A stretch of DNA of 64,000 nucleotides from UBA8199 sp035358715. Its GTDB lineage: Bacteria; Verrucomicrobiota; Verrucomicrobiia; Limisphaerales; UBA8199. A model generated the notes under the pieces. That model was not told where the DNA came from. It did not search any database and saw nothing but the letters and a program-made list of their open reading frames with translations. Shown here piece by piece: positions 9,623 to 18,925 of this stretch. The stretch lies in the NCBI GenBank assembly GCA_035358715.1, contig DAOPPX010000009.1, positions 1 to 64,000 on the forward strand. Reading direction: 5' to 3'. The stretch's first letter is position 1, and every line of letters starts with the position of its first letter. A program made the position numbers and the translations under genes.

Positions 9623-11800
9623 TTAATACTTCTGCTTAATGTCCAACTTGGCCTTGTCCTCGGATTCGGCACCCTCCTTCGCGGCCGGTTCCTGTTGTTC
9701 CTCGCTACGATAGTAGTAATCATGGTAGTAGCCACTGTAGTAGTAGTAGCTCTCGTCCTGCGACATGTTGATGTTGTTCAGCACGATACCCACCAGGTTG
9801 CCGCCAACTTTCTCAATCAACTGCTTGGCGCGGATGTTCATCGGTTGCGGATAGCGGCGGTACTGGATGACCTGAATGGTCATGTCCACTTCGCTAGCGA
9901 GAATCGAAGCATCGCTCACGCCCATAATCGGCGGCGAATCAAAAAACACAAAGTCATAGCGCTGCTTCAATTCACCGATCAAGTCCTTCATCTGGGTGGA
10001 ACTCAGAATGCCCAGCGAGCTGCTCGGCAATTTGCCGCTCGCCAGGAAGTCCAGCGTCGGCAAGCTGGTGGTTTGAATCACTTCCTCCAGGGTGTTTTGC
10101 CTCAAGAGATAATTGGTGAGCCCGATGGCATTGGTCACGTGGAGCATCTTGTGCAGCGTCGGCCGCCGCAGGTCGGAGTCCACTATGACCGTTCGTTGCC
10201 CGCTCTGGGCGAAGACGGCGGCCAGGTTAAAGACGGTGGTGGACTTGCCTTCGCCCGCTCCCGCGCTAACGATAGCGATGGTGTTCAGCTTATCGTCCTT
10301 GCGCGAGAAGAGAAGATTAGTGCGCAAGACGCGATAAGCCTCCGCGTGCGGGCTCTCGGTCCCTTCGTCCACCAGCAAGCCGACATTCTGTGGAATAACG
10401 CCCAGCACAGGACATTGCAGCGAACGCTCCACATCATCAATCGTCTTTACACTCGTATCCAGGTACTCGATGAAAAATGCCAACCCAACTCCGACCACTA
10501 GGCCGATGATAATGCCCAGAGCAATATTGAGCGGTTTGTTGGGCCGCACCGGACGCAGGCCCGGCATCGCTCTGTCCACCACTTCGACCATCATGGTCTT
10601 GGGCAGTTCGACGTCAATCTTCTCGTATGCGATCTTCGCGTCGAGAATCTGGCGGAAGCGTTGGAGTTCTTCCAGCGCGCGCTTGGCTTCAAAATAAGGC
10701 CGGGTCAAGTTGGCTTGCGTGACGTCGTTGGTCGTGGCCCTGCCGACTTCCTGTTGCAGGTTGACAAGACTGTTGCTGAGAGAAAGCACCCGAGTGTCCA
10801 ACCCGAGCATAATGCCATCCACGCGGCTCTTGACCTTCTTGTGCAGATCATCCGCCATGCCCTTGCACTTAAGCACCTCCGCATGCTCCGGCCCGTAGTC
10901 TTTCTCCAGAGCGACCAGCCTTTGCTCTGCCATGGTCAACTGGTCGAGCAGGGAACTGAGCAAGGTGTCCGGGGCGGCAGTCGTGATGGCTTGTGCAAGA
11001 CCCTCCGGCCCCAGTTCCTTCCCAAGACTCTTGAGGCGGTCCAACAAAGTGACCTGCCGGACATACTCGGCTTGGCTTTCTATGCGCAGACTTTCAATCT
11101 TGCGCAGCGTCTCGGCTGTCATCAGGGGGGACGGTCCCTCTCCGCTTGCCATGGCATCGGAGATGTTCAGTTCCTTGCGCAACGTATCCACCTTTTCTTG
11201 CGCAGCCTTGACCTTCGCCTCCTGCTCTGCGAAGCGTTCTTCCAGGGCCTTGATCCCTCCCCGGCTCAACTGCGCGCGTTGCTGCTGGCGGTGGGCACTA
11301 TAAGCCTCCGCGAGTGCATTGGCGATCCTGGCAGCCTCTTCTGCCTTTTCGCTAAAGACTCGAATCTCAATAAGACTGGTGTTGCGCACTGGGCGCAGGT
11401 CAATTCTCTGCTTCAGGAGCGTGATTGTTTCCGGGGTCCTGAGTCGTTCGTTGCTGGCGTACTTCTTCCCCCACTCCGTGTTCAGATCGAGGTCTTCAAC
11501 CACCTTGCCGAGGATGAGTTGAGATTGGATCAGCTCAAACTCAGTCTGGATGAAGTAGGGGTCATAGCCGGTCATTCTTGCCGAGTCCGCCATGCCGCTA
11601 ATGTCCGGTTGGTCGCGCTCGATCTTGATCCGCGTGGTGCTCGAGAAGGATTCCGGCAAAATGAAGGTGACCAGTGTGGCTGTGATCACGACCAGCAAGA
11701 ACACAGCCAGGATAACGGTCTTGCGAATGCGGATGATCCGCCAATAGTCCAGGAAATGCAGTTTGGTTTCCTGCGGCGGAGCAACTTTCAGTGGGTCCAT
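9623..11800 (-). CDS. polysaccharide co-polymerase / tyrosine autokinase (Wzc-like)
   Basis: A 725-residue inner-membrane protein controlling polysaccharide chain length and export. Order: Wzz domain with TM1 at ~28-49; long periplasmic coiled coils (~180-400); TM2 at ~423-446; and a cytoplasmic BY-kinase domain with Walker A AGAGEGKS (513-520), Walker A' VIVDSDLRRP (538-547) and Walker B FVFFDSPP (617-624). The C-terminus has a tyrosine cluster (ESYYYYSGYYHDYYYR, 684-699), the expected autophosphorylation tail. It lies between the barrel gene and the Wza-like gene, making a classic export trio. The start codon has no obvious Shine-Dalgarno and follows a hairpin plus T-rich stretch (see 11801-11843). 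Confidence 0.93.
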   Translation of the reverse strand: MDPLKVAPPQETKLHFLDYWRIIRIRKTVILAVFLLVVITATLVTFILPESFSSTTRIKIERDQPDISGMADSARMTGYDPYFIQTEFELIQSQLILGKVVEDLDLNTEWGKKYASNERLRTPETITLLKQRIDLRPVRNTSLIEIRVFSEKAEEAARIANALAEAYSAHRQQQRAQLSRGGIKALEERFAEQEAKVKAAQEKVDTLRKELNISDAMASGEGPSPLMTAETLRKIESLRIESQAEYVRQVTLLDRLKSLGKELGPEGLAQAITTAAPDTLLSSLLDQLTMAEQRLVALEKDYGPEHAEVLKCKGMADDLHKKVKSRVDGIMLGLDTRVLSLSNSLVNLQQEVGRATTNDVTQANLTRPYFEAKRALEELQRFRQILDAKIAYEKIDVELPKTMMVEVVDRAMPGLRPVRPNKPLNIALGIIIGLVVGVGLAFFIEYLDTSVKTIDDVERSLQCPVLGVIPQNVGLLVDEGTESPHAEAYRVLRTNLLFSRKDDKLNTIAIVSAGAGEGKSTTVFNLAAVFAQSGQRTVIVDSDLRRPTLHKMLHVTNAIGLTNYLLRQNTLEEVIQTTSLPTLDFLASGKLPSSSLGILSSTQMKDLIGELKQRYDFVFFDSPPIMGVSDASILASEVDMTIQVIQYRRYPQPMNIRAKQLIEKVGGNLVGIVLNNINMSQDESYYYYSGYYHDYYYRSEEQQEPAAKEGAESEDKAKLDIKQKY

Positions 11801-11843
11801 ATATTAAAAAATAAGGGGGCCAGTTGTGACAGCCTAGCCCCCT
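11801..11843 (-). terminator. hairpin plus U-rich tract between barrel and wzc genes
   Basis: Read on the minus strand, AGGGGGC (11843-11837) pairs with GCCCCCT (11820-11814) across a 16-base loop, and TATTTTTTAATAT follows directly before the wzc ATG. This looks like an intrinsic terminator or attenuator inside the operon. It could reduce distal expression relative to the barrel gene. The loop is longer than usual, so strength is uncertain. Confidence 0.45.
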
Positions 11844-11864
11844 GTCAGTGAATCAAACTTTGGT

Positions 11865-13214
11865 CTAATAAGAGGCTGTCACCCCAATGTAAACCCGGTT
11901 CCTGTCATAATGGTATTTCGTTGTACCGAACACGTCGCCGGAGTACTCGTTGTCTGAAAGGTCGTAATTGTAGCCTATTTCCGCGGAGAAGTTCGGAGTG
12001 AACCGATACTGCAGATTCAGGCCAACCAAGTAATACTGAGAGTCTCGATTGTCATATGTCCCCCCGTAATAGGTGACGTTCACAAACTCCGCATTGACAT
12101 TGCCGTAGAGCTTCGGGGTGATGCGGTGCTGCAATGCTACAAACACATCGAAAGTCTGTCCGTTCAGCGTGATATCACCAGCCTCAATCGGACTCCACGT
12201 GTAGGTCGAGCTGTAATCGTAAGTAGCCCCAAACCGCAAATAGCTTTCTGGCAGATAGGTGTATTGCAGACTTGCTGTTACGTAAGGGCTCCAGTCGTCC
12301 TGGCTGGCGGGATTGTTATAGTACTCGGTGTAGCGGGCCCCCACCTGGAGCGCGCCGGTCAGATCCGGCCGGAAATTATGCGTGAGCCCAGCGTAAGCAT
12401 AGTGTGATCGGGCATTCCGCATCTTGCTCTTGATGGCGGCATTTCTGGAAACATCATACCCAATGACTTGGTCTCCGATGTAATCTGTCTGCCTGAATTG
12501 GTAGCCTAGGATACCAATCGTCTGGGGCATTATCTGATAGCGGCCCTCTATGTGCGCCCGGTGGTCCAACTGGTCGAGCAGGCCGGAATAGCTCGGCCAT
12601 AGAAGGTTCTGAGGATTGGTGCCCAAGCCGTTATACATCGGGTCGTCATCAGCGTAGGAGTAAAACGTATTGGCGTAGCCTACCTCTACCCCGAATTTCG
12701 GAGTCAACTGCGCCAGCAAATTTATCTCGCCATAATTACGAAGGTTGTCCCCCGAAACGCGCCGGAAGGTGGGGAAGGAATTCCCGTACCTCAGTATATC
12801 GGGCTCCTGGCCGATTACAAAGGAGTCTCTGATGCTCAGTTGGTACCGCTCGCTGAACGCGTGGGTGAGACCGAAGTTAAAGTCATGGGTTTGATCATAG
12901 TTGTCATCCTCGTTCCACAGCTTGTGCTCGTAATACTTAAGGGAATACACATAGCCGAAGCTCAGGCTGGTCTGGTCCATCGGGAGACTGACCTGAAAGG
13001 ATGGACTAACTTCGAATCCGGAATTGCTTCGCTTATAACCGGGGGTAGAGTAGTTATTGGGGATGCCGCTTGGGTTATCATCATAGAATCCGCGGAGCGT
13101 CGCTGAGACGCTCCAAGGCTTGCCGGTTTCTGTCGTTAAGCCCGGCATCACTCCCGCCTGAATGCTAGAGGCACCAACGGCAACCAAACCAATGGAGGCA
13201 ACGATTCGTTTCAT
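11865..13214 (-). CDS. outer-membrane beta-barrel protein of the exopolysaccharide operon
   Basis: A 449-residue protein with a signal peptide (MKRIVASIGLVAVGASSIQA) and a mature part made almost wholly of alternating, aromatic-rich beta strands separated by Asn/Asp/Gly-rich turns, ending in an aromatic residue (VYIGVTASY) as outer-membrane barrels do. It is the first gene of the operon with the Wzc- and Wza-like genes. By analogy with barrel proteins at Wzx/Wzy loci it probably helps exopolysaccharide cross or attach to the outer membrane. No precise family is claimed. A candidate promoter lies 60-90 bases upstream. Confidence 0.8.
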   Translation of the reverse strand: MKRIVASIGLVAVGASSIQAGVMPGLTTETGKPWSVSATLRGFYDDNPSGIPNNYSTPGYKRSNSGFEVSPSFQVSLPMDQTSLSFGYVYSLKYYEHKLWNEDDNYDQTHDFNFGLTHAFSERYQLSIRDSFVIGQEPDILRYGNSFPTFRRVSGDNLRNYGEINLLAQLTPKFGVEVGYANTFYSYADDDPMYNGLGTNPQNLLWPSYSGLLDQLDHRAHIEGRYQIMPQTIGILGYQFRQTDYIGDQVIGYDVSRNAAIKSKMRNARSHYAYAGLTHNFRPDLTGALQVGARYTEYYNNPASQDDWSPYVTASLQYTYLPESYLRFGATYDYSSTYTWSPIEAGDITLNGQTFDVFVALQHRITPKLYGNVNAEFVNVTYYGGTYDNRDSQYYLVGLNLQYRFTPNFSAEIGYNYDLSDNEYSGDVFGTTKYHYDRNRVYIGVTASY

Positions 13215-13812
13215 AGAATTATTTCAGCGTTTTTACACCCAAAGTTAAACAATGCCAACAGCTAACTCACACTTTTTTACTCCAATACCCGAAGCACTGT
13301 CAAATAAATCTTATAACTTTTTCCGCCTGCGAAATTCGCCGCCACCAGCCTGTCCTGCTCACCAGCAATATGCCTCCAGCCGGACATCACAAAGCGTGCC
13401 CGTGGCCGCTCAAGCGAAACGCGGGTAGTCACACTATTGACTGGTTTCGCCCGTATTTGTTCAAACTTGTCTTATCCCCCAGCCACTGGGAGGGTGAGGA
13501 GGCCAGCCTTGAACAACCCCTGTTGAACAACTCCTGTTTGACTGTGGCGGCTTCTTGCGCATCATTCCCCAATGCCAGTTCCCGCGTCGCCCAAAATCGC
13601 CGTGCCTGCGCCATACAATTGGCGCACGGCGGACGAAGACGAAATCAACCGCCACCGCACGCGGGCCGGGACGGGGCAATGCCGCGTCCCGAATACCGAC
13701 CTGCGCCTTCCGGTCTCCTTCAACTTCGGTGTCCAGTCCGGTGGCGGCGTGCCTTACTCGGCCTAAGTCTGCACTGCCGAAATTGAGCAAGAGTGCAGCG
13801 CCCCCGAATCTT
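13215..13812. other. intergenic region between divergent barrel and GH9 genes
   Basis: About 600 bases between two divergent genes. The side near the barrel gene is AT-rich and holds the candidate promoter at 13274-13303. The remainder, 13320-13812, stays open in the GH9 frame back to 13555, but that translation has no signal peptide or domain and its codon pattern looks random. I see no other gene and no clear promoter for the GH9 gene. Confidence 0.45.
13274..13303 (-). promoter_or_regulatory. candidate sigma-70-type promoter of the exopolysaccharide operon
   Basis: On the minus strand a perfect TTGACA (13303-13298) is followed after 18 bases by TAAAAA (13279-13274), four of six matches to TATAAT. 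It lies in an AT-rich island about 60 bases upstream of the barrel gene ATG at 13214. The -35 is strong, the -10 weak; this is a motif-based prediction. Confidence 0.4.
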
Positions 13813-15591
13813 ATGAAAAAGCCCAATGCCCTCCTGTTGATTCTCCTGGCCGGCCTTGTGAGCGCCCAGGCCGACGAACTCTTCATTCGCGCCAGCCAGG
13901 TTGGCTACCGGGCGCAGGATGCGAAGCTCGCCATTGCCTTCGCCAAAGGGCCTCTGCCGGCCTCATTCACAGTGGCGGCGGCGGACACCGGCAAGGTTAT
14001 GCTCGATGGCAAGACCAGGCCTCTCGCCGGCGCGACCTGGGGCCAGTTCGAGCACCACGCGGAACTGGACTTCTCGTCCTTCAAAACGCCGGGCCGCTAT
14101 GTGCTGCGCCTTGGTGAGGGCCAATCGCTGCCTTTCACCATCGGCGACGCGGCCTACCGCGAGATGCCCGATCAACTGCTCGAGTTCATGCGCCAGCAGC
14201 GCTGCGGTTACAACCCCTGGTTGGATGCGGTGTGCCACCCGTTCGACGGCCGCACAGCGTACGGACCGCTCACCAACGGCACGCATCTCGACGCCAGGGG
14301 CGGCTGGCACGACGCGGCTGATCTGCTGAAGTATCTCCTCACCTCGGGCAATGCCACCGCCCAGATGCTGCTCGCCTACGAACTGGCCGGAGACCGAAAA
14401 CAGTTCGCGGACAAGGTCAACGCTCTGGGCCAGCCGTTTGCGAACGGCCTCCCGGACGTGCTCGACGAGGCGCGCTGGGGGCTGGAGTGGATGCTCAAGC
14501 TGCATCCGGCACCCGACCAACTCTATCACCAGGTGGCCGACGACCGCGATCACACCGGCCGCCGCCTGCCGCAGAACGAGATCGCCGACTACGGCTGGGG
14601 CAAGGGCGGCCCGCGGGTGGTGTATTTCGCAGATGGCCAGCCGCAGGGACTCCGCCAGTACAAGAGCGCGTCCACGGGCGTGGCGAACCTCGCCGGCCGC
14701 TACGCTGCCGCCATGAGCCTGGCATACCAGGTTTGGAAAGCTGATCCGCGCCAAAGGCCCTTCGCCGAACGCTGCCTGCAAGCCGGCAAAGAAGTGTATG
14801 AGCTGGGCCGCGCCAGGGAAGGCGTCCAGCAGGGCAATTCCTACGGCGCCCCCTATCGCTACGAGGAAACCACCTGGGCCGATGACATGGAATGGGGCGC
14901 GGCGGAGCTGTTCCGCGCCACGCGCGAACGGCGCTACCTGCAGGAGGCAAAGCGCTACGCAAAGCTGGCAGCCTCGGAATCCTGGATGGGCAAGGAGCAG
15001 ACCGGCCATTACCAGTATTTCCCCTTCATGAACGCCGGCCACTCCAGGCTCTATGATCTGGCGGATCGGCAATTCAGGAGACTCCTCGCCGGTTACTACC
15101 GCGAGGGCATCGAGCGCTGCGTGCGCGCGGGCGAGCGGAATCCTTACCGCATCGGCGTGCCGTTCATCTGGTGCTCGGCCAACCTCACCGTCGCCCTGAC
15201 CACCCAGTGCCTGCTCTTTGAGCGCATGACCGGGGACAGGACGTATCACGACTTCGCCGCCCGGCAGCGCGACTGGCTGCTGGGGCGCAATCCCTGGGGC
15301 TACACGATGTTCACCGGCATCGGCAGCGTCTATCCCAAAGATCCGCACCTGATGACAATGCAGTTGACCGGGCGCCCGGTCCGGGGCGGGCTGGTGGACG
15401 GGCCGGTTTACGAGCGCATCTTCAAATCGCTCAAAGGCGTGTCCATCACCGAGCCCGACCCGCTGGCAGCATTCCAAGGCCCGGCCGTTTACCACGACGA
15501 CGTGCAGGATTACTCCTCAAACGAGCCAATTATGGACGGCACGGCCGGGGCCATCCTGCTTTGGACGCTGTGTAACAACTCCTGCCCGTAA
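13813..15591 (+). CDS. glycoside hydrolase family 9 protein, secreted
   Basis: A 592-residue secreted enzyme, probably an endo- or exo-beta-1,4-glucanase or related GH9 activity. It has a short signal peptide (MKKPNALLLILLAGLVSAQA), an N-terminal Ig-like domain of the kind that precedes GH9 catalytic domains (~20-105), then the (alpha/alpha)6 domain. The GGWHDAAD motif supplies the paired aspartates D167 and D170, and the C-terminal SSNEPIMDGTAG supplies the candidate acid E571. GRNPWGYTMFTG is also typical of the family. ATG 13813 is chosen because the signal peptide starts there, although the frame is open from 13555. Substrate cannot be read from sequence. Confidence 0.88.
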   Translation: MKKPNALLLILLAGLVSAQADELFIRASQVGYRAQDAKLAIAFAKGPLPASFTVAAADTGKVMLDGKTRPLAGATWGQFEHHAELDFSSFKTPGRYVLRLGEGQSLPFTIGDAAYREMPDQLLEFMRQQRCGYNPWLDAVCHPFDGRTAYGPLTNGTHLDARGGWHDAADLLKYLLTSGNATAQMLLAYELAGDRKQFADKVNALGQPFANGLPDVLDEARWGLEWMLKLHPAPDQLYHQVADDRDHTGRRLPQNEIADYGWGKGGPRVVYFADGQPQGLRQYKSASTGVANLAGRYAAAMSLAYQVWKADPRQRPFAERCLQAGKEVYELGRAREGVQQGNSYGAPYRYEETTWADDMEWGAAELFRATRERRYLQEAKRYAKLAASESWMGKEQTGHYQYFPFMNAGHSRLYDLADRQFRRLLAGYYREGIERCVRAGERNPYRIGVPFIWCSANLTVALTTQCLLFERMTGDRTYHDFAARQRDWLLGRNPWGYTMFTGIGSVYPKDPHLMTMQLTGRPVRGGLVDGPVYERIFKSLKGVSITEPDPLAAFQGPAVYHDDVQDYSSNEPIMDGTAGAILLWTLCNNSCP

Positions 15592-15649
15592 CGTTACAAG
15601 TCCCGTCAGCCTCGCCGCCCTTACGCGGCGGTCCTGGTCCCGTCGCCCG

Positions 15650-15698
15650 TGGCTCCCACATGGCTTAATAGATTTTCTATTAAGCCATGTGGGAGCCA
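15650..15698. repeat. perfect 23-base-pair palindromic hairpin
   Basis: The arm 15650-15672 (TGGCTCCCACATGGCTTAAT...) is the exact reverse complement of 15676-15698, with a 3-base TTT loop. The outer CATGTGGGAGC segment is repeated once more directly downstream (to about 15710). It lies 58 bases after the GH9 stop and lacks a T tract, so it may be a bidirectional terminator, an mRNA-stabilising stem, or an interspersed palindromic element. Confidence 0.75.
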
Positions 15699-15991
15699 TG
15701 TGGGAGCCATGCAGGAGCTACCCTCTGGCCTGGGAAGGCTGTCTGCCTGCCGGTTACGGGTTTGCCAGATGTTTACCGCCTCCCCGATTTTCCTCCCTGT
15801 CTCCTCCCGATTGAGCGGTAGACGGCTGCGGCGCAACATGACTATTATGGGCGTCTGAATGATAACCGAGCAAACGCCCCACAGCTTCTGTTTGCCTCTA
15901 ACCGGGACATTTCGCCGCAAGGCAGGAGCGCGAGCATCTTGCCCGCTTACACGGTCCCAATGGGCCAGGCGGGCTAGAAGCCCGGGCCACA

Positions 15992-16026
15992 CGGGCAGGA
16001 TGGCCGTGGCACGGGCATCCTGCCCG
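15992..16026. repeat. GC-rich inverted repeat (RASCP-coding type)
   Basis: Arm 15992-16008 (CGGGCAGGATGGCCGTG) and arm 16010-16026 (CACGGGCATCCTGCCCG) are reverse complements apart from one base. A related copy, AGCATCTTGCCCGC, lies at about 15933-15946. Translated in the frame of the downstream hydrolase, the block repeats Ala-Arg-Ala-Ser-Cys-Pro. It is an interspersed repeat, not coding sequence. Confidence 0.6.
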
Positions 16027-16062
16027 CGCTCCGGCCTGTTGGTGTCCCGGACGGGGTGGGAA

Positions 16063-17190
16063 GTGTTCGGGCTAACCCGTCACCATTCGCGCAATCGGCT
16101 TCGGAGCAGGCTCCAGTCTGTGGTCGCGGTGTGTTGTGCCTGTGCGGCGCTGGCGCTGGCGAGTTCAGGCAACGCCGTGGGTGCGGATGGCGGGAAGCCG
16201 GCTGCCATGACCTTCCCAGACGAGAAGTGGTCCCGAATCGAACCCAAAGAAGCCGGCTTCGTGGATGTGGCGGCGGTTGATGAAATCGGCAAGCTCATGG
16301 AGAAAGCCAAGGCCAACGGCGTGCTGATCCGGAACGGCCGGCTGGTGGCCGAATGGGCCGGTGGCGGACCGCTGAGCAAGCAGTTCGAAGCCCAGTCCAT
16401 CACCAAGAGCTTTACGTCCCTGATGCTGGGGCTGGCCCTGGATGACAAGCTCGTCCCGTCACTCGACACGCCGGTGAAGGAAGTCTTCCCGGCGTTTGAA
16501 GCGGGCAGCCATACGAAGGAAATCACCTTCCGCCACCTGGCCACGATGACTGCAGGGATCAAGCCGACCCGCTACCAGCTTCACTTCCCCAAAGAGACTG
16601 CCCCGGGCGAGTGTTTGAACTACCACGCCGATCAACCGGCGCACCTGACCCGCGCCCTGACCTATCTCTATGAGCGGCCACTCGACGAGGTATTGAAGGA
16701 GCGAATACTGGACCCGGTCGGCGCCAAGGCATCCTGGCCTTACGACAAAGCGCCATGGTCGCCGGTCGAAACCCGGACGCAGGGCAAAGTCGCGGTGAAT
16801 GCCGGTTTTGCCTTTCTTCACATTAGCGCCGGGGACCTGGCCCGCGTGGGGCATCTTTACCTGAACCAAGGGAAGTGGAAGGACCGGCAGTTGATTTCGG
16901 AGAGTTATGTCGCGGAATGCTGGAAGCCAATTCCGCAAAAAGATATGCGGAAGGCACACCTGCCCGACAAATACGGCCTCTATTGGTGGCAACTGCAGCC
17001 CGGGGTCTGGTATATGTCCGGCACTTGGGGGCAATTCTGCCTGGTCTGGCCCGAGCAAGGCATCGTGATCACCAAAGTCAACAAGTCCTCCTCATCCGTG
17101 GTGGGCGTCCGCCCCGTCTTTGAGCTGCTCCGACGGGCGGCGACAGGCAAGAAGTCTATGCCGGCAGAAACTCCCAAGCCAGCCTTGTGA
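16063..17190 (+). CDS. secreted serine hydrolase, beta-lactamase/esterase class C type
   Basis: A 375-residue product of the penicillin-binding/beta-lactamase fold. S112-I-T-K115 inside AQSITKSFTSL is the SxxK nucleophile motif, followed by LGLAL and the helix typical of class C esterases. The C-terminal part has YGLYWWQL and MSGTWGQFC, where the family has its KTG/HTG-like strand. An N-terminal basic then hydrophobic segment (VVAVCCACAALALASS) looks like a signal peptide. GTG 16063, preceded by GGGTGGGAA, is preferred to ATG 15859 because the intervening codons are intergenic repeat. Such proteins include esterases, peptidases and beta-lactamase relatives; the substrate is unknown. Confidence 0.78.
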   Translation: MFGLTRHHSRNRLRSRLQSVVAVCCACAALALASSGNAVGADGGKPAAMTFPDEKWSRIEPKEAGFVDVAAVDEIGKLMEKAKANGVLIRNGRLVAEWAGGGPLSKQFEAQSITKSFTSLMLGLALDDKLVPSLDTPVKEVFPAFEAGSHTKEITFRHLATMTAGIKPTRYQLHFPKETAPGECLNYHADQPAHLTRALTYLYERPLDEVLKERILDPVGAKASWPYDKAPWSPVETRTQGKVAVNAGFAFLHISAGDLARVGHLYLNQGKWKDRQLISESYVAECWKPIPQKDMRKAHLPDKYGLYWWQLQPGVWYMSGTWGQFCLVWPEQGIVITKVNKSSSSVVGVRPVFELLRRAATGKKSMPAETPKPAL

Positions 17191-17370
17191 GGCTCCCAAC
17201 TTCCAAGCGGCTGTGGGGCGGCGTGGCGTCCCTGGCGGCTTGCGGAGCACCGGGGATGCCCTCCATACTTCCGATGCGGACGCCGAAGGCGTCGCGGCTT
17301 GAACATCCAGTTGCCGTGCCGCAGCCCCCGTTTGAGGGGCGCACGTCGTCTGCGCGCTTTGGTATTCTAT

Positions 17371-18816
17371 ATGCGACAACCGTTTGTTGATTTCGGAAGG
17401 CGGGCGTGGAACGCCGTTTCCCTCGTGGCCGTCATGACCTGGGCGTTGGGCGCAGAGGCCGCAATGGCAGGGCCCGCGCTCCGTGCCGGGGCGGCGGTGG
17501 CCGACATCTCCCCCCGAGAGTTTCCCTTCAACATGCCCGGCCTGTTTACCACCAACCTGGCCGAGAGCATGCACGATCCCCTGCACGCGCGCGCCCTGGT
17601 GCTGGCCGACGACACCACCACCCTCGCCCTGGTCGTGGTGGACCATCTGCACGTGGATCGGGATATCGCCGATGAAGCCAAGCAGCAGGCCGCCCGGGAG
17701 TCCGGCATCGCCTCGAACAAGATTTTCCTCTGTTCCACTCACACCCATACCGGGCCGCCCACCGGCGGGCCTACTGCGGCGGCCTACCGCAAGATTCTGG
17801 TCGTCGGGATCGTCAAGGCGATTGTCGGCGCGCACGGCGCGTTGCGTCCCGCGGAGCTGGCGGCCAACGCCGCGCCGCTGCCGGAGGAGGTGTTTAACCG
17901 CCGGTGGTTTCTGAAGCCGGGCAAGATGCCGCGCAATCCCTTTGGCAAGGTGGACCAGGTGAAGATGAACCCGAGCGCCGATGCGCTGGATCGGCCCGCA
18001 GGGCCGACCGATCCGGACCTGTCAATTCTCGATGTGCGCGAGGCGGCCTCGCGCCAGCCACTGGCGCTGTTTGCCAGTTACTCGCTGCATTACGTGGGAC
18101 ACGTGCCCAGGGCCATGGCCTCGGCGGATTATTACGGCGAGTTTGCGCGGCTGATGCCCTCGCGGGTGAACGCCGGGAGCAACTTCGTCGCGCTGCTGGC
18201 CAACGGCACTTCGGGCAACATCAATAACATCCCCTTCGGCGTCGGCCGGCCACCGCGCGAACCGTTCGAGCAAATCCGGATTGTAGCCGGCAAGGCGGCG
18301 GACACGGCCTGGCGCGCGCGCTCGAACATCACGAATTACCAGGCGGCCCCGCGGCTCGGCTTGCTCCAGCGCGAGGTGGTCCTGCACTACCGGCGACCCA
18401 CGGCCGAGCAGGTCGAGTACGCGCGCACCGTGCTGGCGACGAAGGACCCGGCGGAGCGCGCCAAGCTGCCGGCCCTGGCACAGCCCTATGCCGAACGCGT
18501 GCTCGCGCTCACGAAGCGGAGCGAGACCGTGTCGGTCCCGATCCAAGTGGTGCGGATTGGCGACCTGGCGATCTGCGGCCTTCCCTTCGAGGCCTTCGTC
18601 GAGATCGGGCTGGATTTAAAGCAGCGCAGCCCCTTCGCCCACACGATCGTGATCGGCCTGGCCAACGGCTCATACGGTTACCTGCCCACGCCGGAGCAGC
18701 ACCGGCTGGGGGGCTACGAGACTTGGATCGGCACCAGCCGCGTGCAGGAAGACGCCTCGGTGATCCTCTCCACTCACCTGCTGGAAATGCTGGCGGCGCT
18801 CGCCAAGGACGCATGA
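17371..18816 (+). CDS. neutral/alkaline ceramidase-like secreted hydrolase (copy 1)
   Basis: A 481-residue protein with an export signal (WNAVSLVAVMTWALGAEAAMA) followed by an N-terminal neutral/alkaline ceramidase-like domain: RAGAAVADISPREFPFNMPG, then STHTHTGPPTGG carrying candidate zinc-binding histidines, and later SLHYVGHVP and NGTSGNINNIPF. True ceramidases are longer (about 650-700) and have a C-terminal domain; this version lacks it, so an amide-bond hydrolase of unknown substrate is the safer call. ATG 17371 is chosen by the signal peptide. Two further members lie at 33804 and 49949. The symporter gene begins about 120 bases downstream, suggesting a shared function. Confidence 0.82.
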   Translation: MRQPFVDFGRRAWNAVSLVAVMTWALGAEAAMAGPALRAGAAVADISPREFPFNMPGLFTTNLAESMHDPLHARALVLADDTTTLALVVVDHLHVDRDIADEAKQQAARESGIASNKIFLCSTHTHTGPPTGGPTAAAYRKILVVGIVKAIVGAHGALRPAELAANAAPLPEEVFNRRWFLKPGKMPRNPFGKVDQVKMNPSADALDRPAGPTDPDLSILDVREAASRQPLALFASYSLHYVGHVPRAMASADYYGEFARLMPSRVNAGSNFVALLANGTSGNINNIPFGVGRPPREPFEQIRIVAGKAADTAWRARSNITNYQAAPRLGLLQREVVLHYRRPTAEQVEYARTVLATKDPAERAKLPALAQPYAERVLALTKRSETVSVPIQVVRIGDLAICGLPFEAFVEIGLDLKQRSPFAHTIVIGLANGSYGYLPTPEQHRLGGYETWIGTSRVQEDASVILSTHLLEMLAALAKDA

Positions 18817-18925
18817 CCCCTCCCGGTGGCTTTCCCCCGGCCCGTTGGGATCGCTCGGCCCGAGACCGCCGCAGCAAGCGCGGCAATGGGTCTCCGTCCA
18901 ACACCGAACCGCCATACTTGAAAAC

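Larger units (their letters stand above)
15592..16062. other. repeat-bearing intergenic region after the GH9 gene
   Basis: About 470 bases holding a 23-base-pair hairpin (15650-15698) and a block of short GC-rich repeats (about 15921-16040) that encode Arg-Ala-Ser-Cys-Pro when read in the downstream gene's frame. No gene is supported here; an in-frame ATG at 15859 exists, but its translation crosses the repeat. Confidence 0.5.

Noticed and set aside
13963..15495. Minus-strand frame of 510 codons opposite the GH9 gene
   Set aside because: The GH9 motifs are unambiguous on the plus strand; the opposite frame is a codon-bias shadow.
15650..15698. Insertion sequence or MITE ends
   Set aside because: No transposase, no target-site duplication and no second boundary could be seen; recorded only as a hairpin.
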